From: Pararhodobacter sp. CCB-MM2
GTDB lineage: Bacteria; Pseudomonadota; Alphaproteobacteria; Rhodobacterales; Rhodobacteraceae
NCBI RefSeq assembly: GCF_001691415.1
Contig: NZ_LRRR01000002.1
Span: 248,001-312,000 of the forward strand
Direction of reading: 5' to 3'
DNA: 64,000 nt
Shown: in pieces, positions 18,401 through 26,149 of the stretch
Layout of the letters: every line of letters begins with the position of its first letter
Numbering within the stretch: position 1 is the stretch's first letter
Notes under the pieces: model-generated
The model's database searches: none
Told to the model about the DNA's origin: nothing
Seen by the model: the letters and a program-made list of their open reading frames with translations, nothing else
Translations under genes and position numbers: made by a program

Positions 18401-21400
18401 TGAGGTTGCTCGCCGCATCCATCGCGACGTCCGAAGGGATCTGTACGCTGATCGCGCCATCCCCGCCGGGCGTCAGGGTGATTGTGTAGACCGACCCGCT
18501 GCCGGCAATCGTCGCGCTCGCGTTGATCAAGGTGAGGTCGGCCGCGTCGAGCCCGGTGACATCCTCGCTGAACGTCGCCGTCGTGGTGTAGACGCCCGCC
18601 ACCGGGCCGGTCAGTGCGGACAGCGTGACCGTCGGCGCGGTGCCGTCGAAGGTCTCGGCGACGAGGTTCGACGCAGCGTTAAGGTTGCTCGCCGCATCCA
18701 TCGCCACATCCGCCGGGATCTGCACGCTGAGCGCGCCATCCCCATCCGGCGTCAGGGTGATCGTGTAGACCGACCCGCTGCCGGCAATCGTGGCGCTGGC
18801 GTTGACCAGGGTGAGGTCGGCCGCGTCGAGCCCGGTGACAGCCTCGCTGAACGTCGCCGTCGTGGTGTAGACACCCGCCACCGGGCCGGTCAGTGCGGAC
18901 AGGACAACGGTCGGCGCAGTGCCGTCGAAGGTCGTGGTGACGAGGTTCGAGGCAGCGTTGCCGTTGCTCGCCGCATCCATCGCCACATCCGCCGGGATCT
19001 GCACGCTGAGCACCCCGTCGCCGTCGGGCGTCAGGGTGATCGTGTAGACCGACCCGCTCCCGGCAATCGTCGCGCTGGCGTTGACCAGGGTGAGGTCGGC
19101 CGCGTCGAGCCCGGTGACAGCCTCGCTGAACGTGGCCGTCGTGGTGTAGACACCCGCCACAGGGCCGCTCAGCGCGGACAGCACGACGGTGGGCGCGGTG
19201 CCGTCGAAGGTCGTGGTGACCTGGGCGGCCGCGGCATTCGGGTTGTCCGCGAAATCGCGGGTCCGGCCAGCGGGCAGGTCGATTGTCACCGGGCCATCGG
19301 CGGTGGGCGTGATCTCCGCCGTGTAAGTCACCACGCCCGAGGACGCAAAGCTGGTCACCGTGCCATTGCCGATGAGCAGATCCGGCCCGACGAGGCCCGC
19401 TTCCGGCTCGCTGAAGGTGACGGTCACGGTGAACGGGCCGGCGACCAACGCCGGAGGCGTGGAGAGTGTCACCGTGGGCGCGATGGAATCGAAGACGGTC
19501 GAGGCGCTAGCCGACTCATTGTCGTTGCCTGCCGCATCCCGGACCGTGCCGATGTTCATCCCGACATTCACGGCGCCCTGATCGGTGGGGGTCACCGTCA
19601 TGCGCGCCGTCGTTCCGTTATAGAAAACGGGGCTGCGGGTACCGTTCACGACGTAGACACCTGAGGAGTTGAACGTCGCCAGAGGCTCGTTGAACGAGAA
19701 GGTGACCTCGAAGGGGGCATTCACATGGGTCGGGATCGAGGAGATCGTGACAACCGGGCCCGTTCGGTCGACCGTGATGCTCACTTGGCTGGCGGCGATA
19801 TTGCCGTTGCCGGCGCCGTCCTGCGCGACATCCGCGGCCACGTCGATCGTCAAAGGACCTTCCAAGCCCGGCGCGATATCCACTCGGTAGACCCGGGCGC
19901 TCGATGCGGAGAAGCCAGTGACCGAGCCATTGCCGATCGTGACGTCAGAGGCGGTGAAGCCGGTGACATTCTCGCTAAAGGTCAGTGTTGCCGTGAAATC
20001 GGACGCGACAAACGCCTGAAGGCCAGAGATCGTCACCGTGGGCTTAGTCCCGTCGAAACTCGCCGTGACTTCGTTCGAGGCGTCGTTGGCGATGCCGGAG
20101 GCGTCAGTGAAGCGCGCGGCATCGACCGAGAGCGCGACCGGGCCATCCGCCAGAGGGGTCAGGATCGCGGTGTAGTCGGTGCCCGAGCCGGACAGGGTCG
20201 CCGTGGCGTTGGTCAGCGTCAGGTCATCGACGGTGAAGTCGGTGCTGGGCTTGGACAGCGTGATCGTTGCACTGTAGGTGCCACTGGTCGGCCCCGTCAG
20301 GGGGGCGATCGTGATCGTCGGCGGAACAGCGGTCACCGTGAACGGCATGGAGGCGGAACCGGAATTGCCCAGACTGGAGGTCAGGTCGCCGGTGATATAG
20401 GTGAAATTCCCGCCGGATTGAGACTCGATATCAAACGAGACCGTGCAGGTTGCCCCGCCGGTCACAGAGCCCCCGGAATAGGTGAAGCTGCTGGTGCCGG
20501 CCGCGGCCGTGAGCGCGCCGCCGGTGCAGGTCGTCGCGGCATTCGCCGGGAACGCGATCCGCACGCCCGCCGGCAGATTGCCCGTCACATCCAGCGAGGA
20601 CGCCGTGTCCGCCGAGTATTGGTTGTTGACGGTATGGGTCAGCGTGGCCCGTTCCAGAACCTCGATCGACGACGGCGAGAGCAAGGCGGAGAATATCGGC
20701 GGGGTGTTGGAGATCACGAAGGTGTTCACATTCGCGCCGGTCGGCGTCGTGTTGACCAACGCGTTGTCCCCGGCATCCGCGATATCCTGACCGGCCGCAT
20801 GCGACAGGGTCACTGTCCCGTTCAGCGTCGCGAGGTCGCCTCCGGAGGCGGTGACGGTATAGGCGGCCCCGAAGCCCGAGACCCCAAGGAGCGCCGTGGT
20901 GCCGCTCAGGGTGAAATCGCTGGCATCGATGTTCCTGACCGGCTCGCTGTAGATCACGCGCCACGAGACGACGTTGGCACCCGTCGGCGAGCTGCTCGGG
21001 TCATAGCGCTGGATGGAGGTGACACGGGGCGCCGTGGCGTCGACTGCCGTGCCGGTAAGGGTGAAAACCAGCGATGGTGTGGAGGGATCGTTCGACCAGA
21101 TGGTGTAGCTGCGCGAATAGGCACCGTGTGCGGCCGGGGTCACGGTGATGCTCACCACCGCATCCGAAAAGCTTATGGCCGTGGACTGAATGTTGGTTCC
21201 GGGCACCGACGACACCGCCTGGATGTCCAGCGCGCCACTGCCGAGGTTGTCGATGTCGATCGTGGCGTAAGCCGCTTGGCCCGCAGGCACGCTGCCCAGA
21301 TCGTAGCTTCCGCCATTCACCAGGGTCGGCGCACCCGGCAATGCGGCGGTTCCGGGAGAGACCGTCCCCGAAATCTCGGGCGGCGTGCAATCCGGGTCAG

Positions 21401-21977
21401 TGGTCATGTCGACGCCCACATAGCCCGCAACACCGTAGGCCGGGCCGACCCGATCAGCGGGACCGTCCGGCCGGGTGGAGGTGTTCCAGATCGGGCCGCT
21501 GTTCCAAGGCGACGCCACCAGGCCCGCGTACAGGACACCATCGATCAGGAAGGTGTTCGGGAGATTGGCCTGGTGGGTCTGAACGGGAAGCGAACCGGGG
21601 CCAGGGTTGGCGTGTGTCGCATAGGCTCCGAAATATGCTGTGTTGTTCCAGAAGCCAAAAAGCAGGTTCGAAGACGGATCGGTTGTGGTGCTTTCGGCCG
21701 TGTAGCTGAACCTGAGCAGCGTGCTCGTTTCGTTGGCGTAAGGGCCCGCAATGCAATCGCCATCCGGCAGGAACTGATAACTCACCGACGGAGAGGTCCA
21801 GCCCTGCGCCAGGGCCGGCGATGTCATCGCAGCCACGGCGACCAGCAGGATCGCCAGCGCGCGACCGACGCGCATGGCCGGCGTGGAGCGCCCGCCACCA
21901 GCTCCGGCCGCCAGGACCAGCACATGCCAGAGGGCCCAAAAGGGACCCGATACAAAACGCGAAACGAGGCTGGTCAT
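15465..21977 (-). CDS. giant autotransporter adhesin with Ig-like repeats
   Basis: About 2170 residues. From the N terminus: a long hydrophobic leader (ATG 21977 with AGGA upstream; a shorter signal peptide could start at MRVGRALAILL, 21875), a unique region of about 350 residues, a DUF11-like segment (SPSSIEVLERATLTHTVNN), then a series of Ig-like domains of about 90 residues with the pattern DGTAPTVTLSALTGP, TATFSE, AGNGNAAS. Eight consecutive ones are almost identical. The last 270 residues form an autotransporter beta-barrel (FSLSTMSSALTADLPLWLQLRG through EIEYRRSF, C-terminal Phe). Such proteins display a long passenger stalk on the cell surface for adhesion or biofilm formation. It is divergent from a two-component system likely to control it. 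Confidence 0.9.
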   Translation of the reverse strand: MTSLVSRFVSGPFWALWHVLVLAAGAGGGRSTPAMRVGRALAILLVAVAAMTSPALAQGWTSPSVSYQFLPDGDCIAGPYANETSTLLRFSYTAESTTTDPSSNLLFGFWNNTAYFGAYATHANPGPGSLPVQTHQANLPNTFLIDGVLYAGLVASPWNSGPIWNTSTRPDGPADRVGPAYGVAGYVGVDMTTDPDCTPPEISGTVSPGTAALPGAPTLVNGGSYDLGSVPAGQAAYATIDIDNLGSGALDIQAVSSVPGTNIQSTAISFSDAVVSITVTPAAHGAYSRSYTIWSNDPSTPSLVFTLTGTAVDATAPRVTSIQRYDPSSSPTGANVVSWRVIYSEPVRNIDASDFTLSGTTALLGVSGFGAAYTVTASGGDLATLNGTVTLSHAAGQDIADAGDNALVNTTPTGANVNTFVISNTPPIFSALLSPSSIEVLERATLTHTVNNQYSADTASSLDVTGNLPAGVRIAFPANAATTCTGGALTAAAGTSSFTYSGGSVTGGATCTVSFDIESQSGGNFTYITGDLTSSLGNSGSASMPFTVTAVPPTITIAPLTGPTSGTYSATITLSKPSTDFTVDDLTLTNATATLSGSGTDYTAILTPLADGPVALSVDAARFTDASGIANDASNEVTASFDGTKPTVTISGLQAFVASDFTATLTFSENVTGFTASDVTIGNGSVTGFSASSARVYRVDIAPGLEGPLTIDVAADVAQDGAGNGNIAASQVSITVDRTGPVVTISSIPTHVNAPFEVTFSFNEPLATFNSSGVYVVNGTRSPVFYNGTTARMTVTPTDQGAVNVGMNIGTVRDAAGNDNESASASTVFDSIAPTVTLSTPPALVAGPFTVTVTFSEPEAGLVGPDLLIGNGTVTSFASSGVVTYTAEITPTADGPVTIDLPAGRTRDFADNPNAAAAQVTTTFDGTAPTVVLSALSGPVAGVYTTTATFSEAVTGLDAADLTLVNASATIAGSGSVYTITLTPDGDGVLSVQIPADVAMDAASNGNAASNLVTTTFDGTAPTVVLSALTGPVAGVYTTTATFSEAVTGLDAADLTLVNASATIAGSGSVYTITLTPDGDGALSVQIPADVAMDAASNLNAASNLVAETFDGTAPTVTLSALTGPVAGVYTTTATFSEDVTGLDAADLTLINASATIAGSGSVYTITLTPGGDGAISVQIPSDVAMDAASNLNAASNLVAETFDGTAPTVVLSALTGPVAGVYTTTATFSEDVTGLDAADLTLVNASATIAGSGSVYTITLTPDGDGALSVQIPADVAMDDASNLNAASNLVAETFDGTAPTVTLSALSGPVAGVYTTTATFSEDVTGLDAADLTLVNASATIAGSGSVYTITLTPDADGALSVQIPADVAMDAASNGNAASNLVTTTFDGTAPTVVLSALTGPVAGVYTTTATFSEAVTGLDAADLTLVNASATIAGSGSVYTITLTPDGDGALSVQIPADVAMDAASNGNAASNLVAETFDGTAPTVVLSALTGPVSGVYTTTATFSEDVSGLDAADLTLVNASATIAGSGSVYTITLTPDGDGALSVQIPADVAMDAASNGNAASNLVAETFDGTAPTVTLSALTGPVAGVYTTTATFSEDVTGLDAADLTLVNASATIAGSGSVYTITLTPDADGALSVQIPADVAMDAVSNGNAASNLVAETFDGTAPTVTLSEFTGPTDGSYTAVITLSEPSTDFTLAAVQLVNASATLSGAGQTYTLIVTPLADGLVSAQVTAGSFTDAAGNANEEASSLISVVHDGAAPSVVLNGAPEAFSGAASFSVTVVFSEPVSGFGAGGIVIQNARVTGVSGSGDLYTASIRADGGGDVTLQVAAGAAQDLAGNPNLASEVLRIENRTVAETQGQIARFMLHRADQLVSNQPGLICLMQGSCGGGSLDVSSRDDGLTFSLSTMSSALTADLPLWLQLRGSRSNDPMGDTEYLIGSAGAHYRLNDRLYLGMMLQFDHVARNDGAGRIEGSGWLAGPYVVGRLADHPLYFEGRLLWGQTRNTISPFGTYTDRFDTNRMLAMVRVTGEITWQDVTLMPTVAASHTTDRQHAYTDSLGNVIGAQDIALSRVELGLDARWPILLGQSAWTMESGITALHTRSSGSGLALANSAAVDGTRARIDLGLRHVTRSGGEFSMSGYYDGIGQSNYEGYGMEIEYRRSF
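16971..19202 (-). repeat. eight tandem 279-bp repeats encoding near-identical Ig-like domains
   Basis: The marker GTCGAAGGTC (or GTCGAAAGTC) recurs at 16971, 17250, 17529, 17808, 18087, 18366, 18645, 18924 and 19203, a constant spacing of 279 bp, i.e. 93 codons. Units differ only at a few positions (for example EAVTG versus EDVTG, AASNGN versus AASNLN, TVVLS versus TVTLS). Divergent copies of the same fold flank the array on both sides. Such homogeneity points to recent duplication or gene conversion and to possible variation of copy number. Confidence 0.97.
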
Positions 21978-22380
21978 GGCGGTCCTGACGACTTTGAGAC
22001 TGCTCACGTCCGGCGATGCCGAGAGGCGTAAAGCAGCGCATAAGTTAACAAATTCGCCTTGGGGTACCGCAGGGTCCTGCATCTGCCCATCCACGGATCC
22101 ATGGAGAGTGCGTCGAAAAGGGGCGGTCACGATGCGGGTTTCCAGCGCAGTGTTGCGAAAGCAACACAGGCCGCTGCAGGCCGGCGAGGACCGAGAGTTT
22201 CCGCGGATGCCCCCTGTCCTGTGCAGAAATCTGCAGCTTCCTCCATGGATCCATGGAGGGCCGCGGACCAAACGCGGTAGCCAGACCCTGCCGGCGGCTG
22301 TTATCACGCCAATCAGATCGGGCCCCGGCGAGACGCTGCGGGCCGCGACATCGCCCACGCCAATGGCTGGAGTGCCACGC
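21978..22380. promoter_or_regulatory. divergent control region of the adhesin and two-component genes
   Basis: This 403-bp spacer has no supportable gene but several dyads. CCTCCATGGATCCATGGAGG (22240-22259) is a perfect 20-bp palindrome. CCACGGATCCATGG (22091-22104) is a copy with one mismatch, 152 bp away centre to centre. TGCAGA-AA-TCTGCA (22222-22235) is a third dyad. They are candidate sites for the LuxR-type response regulator encoded just to the right. Confidence 0.5.
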
Positions 22381-23097
22381 ATGAATCCAGGACGTCCCAA
22401 TCCATATGCCGCCGTGGCTGACAGCGTGCGGGGCAGCGGCGCGTCCTCCTCCATCGATGTCCTGATCGTCGAGGACAGGGTGGAAACGGCCAAGCGTCTG
22501 GCGAGTGCGGTCGATCAGCTGCCCCAGTTCCGGATCTGCGCCATCGCCCATACGCGACAGGACGGGCTCGCGGCGCTGGCCCATCATCGTCCCCGCGCGG
22601 TGCTGGTCGATCTGGGCCTGCCCGATGGCTCCGGCGTGGACATCATCCGTGCTGCCGATGCTGCGGACTGGGCCTGCGATGCGCTGGTGGTGACGGTGTT
22701 TGGTGACGAGGCCCGGGTGATCGACGCCATCCGCGCCGGCGCCAAGGGCTATGTGCTGAAGAACGACCGGCTGGAAGATATCGGCCGACGCCTGCGCACC
22801 GTTCTGGAAGGTGGCAGCCCGATCAGCCCGCAGATTGCCCGCTATCTTCTGGCCCTCGTCCCGCGCGGGGCCGCGCAGCAGGGGGGGCAGGATGCGCCAA
22901 GCGGCATCAGCCTGACCGCGCGCGAGCAGGATATCCTTCGCCTCATCGCCCGAGGGTTCAAACGGCAGGAGGTCGCGGACAAGCTCAACATCACCCTTGG
23001 CACTGTCGGCACCCATGTGAACAACGTCTACCGCAAGCTTGAGGTCAGTTCGAACACCGAGGCGGTTGCCGTGGCAAATCGGCTAGGCCTGTTTTGA
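22381..23097 (+). CDS. LuxR/NarL-type response regulator
   Basis: A 238-residue regulator: an N-terminal extension of 25 residues, a receiver domain (SSIDVLIVEDRVE, acidic pair Glu31/Asp32, phospho-acceptor Asp77 in VLVDLGLPDGSG, Lys in GYVLKND), and a C-terminal LuxR helix-turn-helix (SLTAREQDILRLIARGFKRQEVADKLNITLGTVGTHVNNVYRKL). The ATG at 22381 has GGAG eight bases upstream. The stop overlaps the TTG start of the kinase gene (TTGA). Divergent from the giant adhesin gene, it is the probable regulator of surface-adhesin expression. Confidence 0.9.
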   Translation: MNPGRPNPYAAVADSVRGSGASSSIDVLIVEDRVETAKRLASAVDQLPQFRICAIAHTRQDGLAALAHHRPRAVLVDLGLPDGSGVDIIRAADAADWACDALVVTVFGDEARVIDAIRAGAKGYVLKNDRLEDIGRRLRTVLEGGSPISPQIARYLLALVPRGAAQQGGQDAPSGISLTAREQDILRLIARGFKRQEVADKLNITLGTVGTHVNNVYRKLEVSSNTEAVAVANRLGLF

Positions 23098-24962
23098 CCG
23101 ACTTCGCCGAGGCCACCGGGGCGGACATCGCCCACCCGAGAACACTCGGTCAACGGCTGTGGGGCCATCTGGCCGTCGTGAGCTGGGTCGCCGTTCTGGT
23201 GCTGCTGCTGCAGGTCATCCCTTACCCGGATATCCGCGAGGCCCAACGGGTGAACACGGCCGAGATGTGCCTGCGGGACCGCCATCAGCCGCCGGGCGTC
23301 TGCCGGCTGGCCGAACCTGTATCCCTGCCCGCCGCCGTTGCCGGGGATGAGAACGATGTGGTGACCTTCAGCACCACCGTTCAGCTTGACGATCAGGACG
23401 CGGGACAGGCGATCCTGATCCCTCGGGCGATCGATGCGGTTCATGTCAGGGTCAACGGAGTGGACATGACGCCGACCCGCAGCCTCGACGCGCCAATCTG
23501 GCATGATTGGAACCACCCGCTGTACATCGGCCTCCCCGCGCCGTCTCTGCAGACAGGCGCGAACACCATCGACATCGAATTGCGCCGGGAAAATCAGGGG
23601 CGCCTGCTGTTGCATCCGTTCTACATCGGCTCGGCCGACCGGTTGCAGATGGAATGGCAGATCCGCTTTGCTTTCACGGCGGGGGCCAGTCGGATGAACT
23701 GAGGGATTTCCGTCATCCTGACGCTGGCGTCCCTGGCCCTGTGGCGGGTGAGCCCGCAGAGTTTGGGCTTCGGCTGGCTGACCCTGACAGGCGCCGCCGC
23801 GGTAATTCTGGGCACGGAATGGGCCTTCCCAAACATCGCACCCGTGCAACCCGTCTGGGGAGTGTTGTGCCAAGCGTCGATGCTGGGACTGGTCTATTTT
23901 CTGTTCCGCTTCCTCTACACCTTTTTCGGCGACCCGACCCGTTTTTACCTGCGGCTGATGCACGGCGTCATGGCCGCAACCCTCGTCCTTGTCTGGCTGG
24001 CCAAAACGGTGTTGGGCGACAGCCCCGGTCCATATTTCTTTGGCGGAATGTGGGTCATGGGGATCCTGACGCTCGATTGGCTGTTGTCCTTGCCGGCACG
24101 GGGCGGGCGGCGGCCTGCGGTGACCCTGTTCCTCCTGTTCAGCCTGTCGGTCGCGCTTGCCACCACGCGCTGGATCGACGGTTTCGGGCCGGTCGGATGG
24201 GTGCGTGTCCCGCTTGCCGCCGCGGGCATGTCCATCTTGCTGATCGGTCTGATCTGGTCGCTCTTGCAACGGTTCGACGAGCTGCGCCGACAGCGTGATC
24301 GCCTCAACGCCTCGCTGACCGAACAGGTCGCGCAGAAATCGGCCGAGCTGGAACGCAGCTATGCCGCCCTCGCGCAGCAGGACCGCACGCGCACCATTTT
24401 GCAAGAGCGCCAACGCATCATGCTGGATCTGCACGACGGGATCGGCGGCCATCTGGTCAACACGCTTGCCTACATGGAGAACTCAGGCCAGCGGGACCCG
24501 GTATTGCAGAATGCCATTGAGGACGCCCTGCGCGACATGGGCCTGATGATCGACAGCCTGAGCATTGAGGACGACATCCCGGTGATGCTCGGCATGATCC
24601 GCGACAGGTTGGAGCCTCTGTTGGTCCGGCATCAGTCGCGGTTCGAATGGCAGGTGGACGGCGACACGCGGCTGGACGATCAGACACCCTCGGATGTGCT
24701 GGCGCTGATGCGCATCGTGCAGGAAGCGATCACCAATGCCGTGAAGCATTCGGGCGCCACAATCGTCACCGTCGCCTCCGAGGACCGCGCGATCCGGATC
24801 TCGGACAACGGGATCGGCTTCGACGTCAACGGCAACACCAAAGCCGCCACATCAGACGGGGGCTTTGGCCTGCGCGGCATGCGGCAACGGGCCGGAGATA
24901 TCGGCATCGACCTGCAGATCGTGTCTTCGGCAGACGGCACGACGGTCGCGATGCAATGGTGA
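23094..24962 (+). pseudogene. 7TM-type sensor histidine kinase gene interrupted by an in-frame TGA
   Basis: One reading frame encodes a full sensor kinase of about 622 codons, but codon 203 is TGA (23700-23702), between RMN and GISVILTL. The part before it has one membrane segment (VVSWVAVLVLLLQV) and a beta-sandwich periplasmic domain of DISMED2 type. The part after has about seven membrane helices, a coiled linker, a HisKA_3 box with the phospho-histidine in LDLHDGIGG (codon at 24432), the N box EAITNAVKHSGA and G boxes ISDNGIGFD and GGFGLRGM. A start at GTG 23748 could yield a separate 404-residue membrane kinase lacking the sensor domain. The break could be a real nonsense mutation or a base-call error. 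Confidence 0.75.
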
Positions 24963-25021
24963 CCGCCGTCCTTGGGTTGCCCGCACATGCGAAACGCAGG
25001 CGGGGTGTTTTCTGAACTTCA

Positions 25022-26149
25022 TCAGCCGTTTGTCAGGATCTGCCGAGGTGTCTGAGTCAGGCGCCGCCCACCCTCGGGCGTGACGACCACGGTTTCCGAA
25101 AAGCCCAGACCCTCGGCTGTGGTGTAGACATGGAACACCATGTTCTCCTCCAGCGCCCAACGCTGATCCGGCAGGAACACGCGCGAGAAATCGCTGCTGC
25201 GCGGCGTGCGGATGTACAGGCCCAGCGTATAGGCGGTGACGTTGGTATACTCGTCCCGCAGACCCGCCTTCAGCACGCCGCCCCGGACGATGCGGTCCAC
25301 GTCCGAGGCGATGGCCCCCGGGCGCATCGCCTCGATCTGTTCGTCCTGCAGCGCGATCAGGGTCTGCGCGACCTCCTGCTGGCGGGCCGAGGGTTGGCCG
25401 ATCACCACAGGCCGCATCATCCGCGCGCCATAGCGGCCGACATAGGGGATCAGCTCGACATGCAGGATGTCGCCCGTCTCGAGCGTGTCGGCGCGAAAGA
25501 GGCCGTGCAGGAATTCATGGCTGCCGCGCCCCCTCACGATCGGACCCGTCTCGCCGGTATCCGCGCCGTGGCGCAGGAAGCAGGCGGCGGCGGTGGCGGC
25601 AGCCTCGCGCGTGGTGAGGCCGGGCCGGGCCTTGGCGGCGATCTCGGCCATAGCGCGGTCGGCGATGGCCGAGGCCTCGGCCAGCTTGCCGATCTCCTGC
25701 GCCGACTTCACCCAGCGCAGGGACTCGGTCAGCCCTTCGAGGTTGACGAAACGCGCGCCGGGCAGGGCGGCCTGCAGGAAGGCCATCCGCGCCGGATTCC
25801 AGCTGATCGAGTTGAAATCGACGCCGATCCGCACGGCCCCAAAGCCCCGCTGCGCGATCTGGTCGGCCATCACCCGCTCAGGGTAGTCGCTATCGAGATA
25901 ACCGATGATGTCCTCGATCCAGCCGCCCTGACGGCAGGGCTCGGCATCGAGATGGCGCAGGACGAACCACGGCGCGCCCTCGCGCGGCAGGAACACCGCG
26001 CGGTACATCGTCTCGGACACGCTGTAGCCAGACAGCCACGCAAGGCTCTCGCCGCTGTCGAGCATCAGGAGGTCGCAGCCCGCCTCAGCCAACGCCGCGC
26101 GGGCCTTGTCGACCCGCCAGCGGTATTCGGCCGGGATCTCACGCAGCAT
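25022..26149 (-). CDS. M24 (creatinase/aminopeptidase P-like) family hydrolase, metal ligands altered
   Basis: A 375-residue pita-bread protein: N-terminal creatinase domain (LLMLDSGESLAWLSGYS, FNSISWNPARMAFLQ) and a catalytic-type domain (RWVKSAQEIGKLAEASAIADRAM, RGRGSHEFLHGLF). Metal-binding residues of true M24 peptidases are not conserved: the Asp-x-Asp region reads GDILHVELIPYVGRYGARMMRP, and the usual His region reads NVTAYTLGLYIRTP. The C-terminal FSETVVVTPEGGRRLTQTPRQ is typical of the metal-independent creatinase or ectoine-hydrolase (DoeA)-like branch. It overlaps the M20 gene stop by 11 nt, so it is the last gene of the peptide-transport operon. Likely an amidohydrolase acting on the imported compound. 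Confidence 0.8.
   Translation of the reverse strand: MLREIPAEYRWRVDKARAALAEAGCDLLMLDSGESLAWLSGYSVSETMYRAVFLPREGAPWFVLRHLDAEPCRQGGWIEDIIGYLDSDYPERVMADQIAQRGFGAVRIGVDFNSISWNPARMAFLQAALPGARFVNLEGLTESLRWVKSAQEIGKLAEASAIADRAMAEIAAKARPGLTTREAAATAAACFLRHGADTGETGPIVRGRGSHEFLHGLFRADTLETGDILHVELIPYVGRYGARMMRPVVIGQPSARQQEVAQTLIALQDEQIEAMRPGAIASDVDRIVRGGVLKAGLRDEYTNVTAYTLGLYIRTPRSSDFSRVFLPDQRWALEENMVFHVYTTAEGLGFSETVVVTPEGGRRLTQTPRQILTNG

Noticed and set aside
16971..19202. Possible CRISPR-like regular repeat
   Set aside because: Period of 279 bp with no spacer structure, and the repeats encode protein domains.
16356..19664. Very long open frame of 1102 codons on the plus strand opposite the adhesin
   Set aside because: The 279-bp repeat is a multiple of three, so one open antisense unit stays open in all copies. 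The composition (Arg/Gly/Asp-rich repeats) and lack of any domain show it is a shadow.
23700..23702. TGA as a selenocysteine codon in the sensor kinase
   Set aside because: The position is in a transmembrane/linker area with no redox motif, and I see no convincing SECIS-like hairpin right after it. A nonsense mutation or base-call error is simpler.
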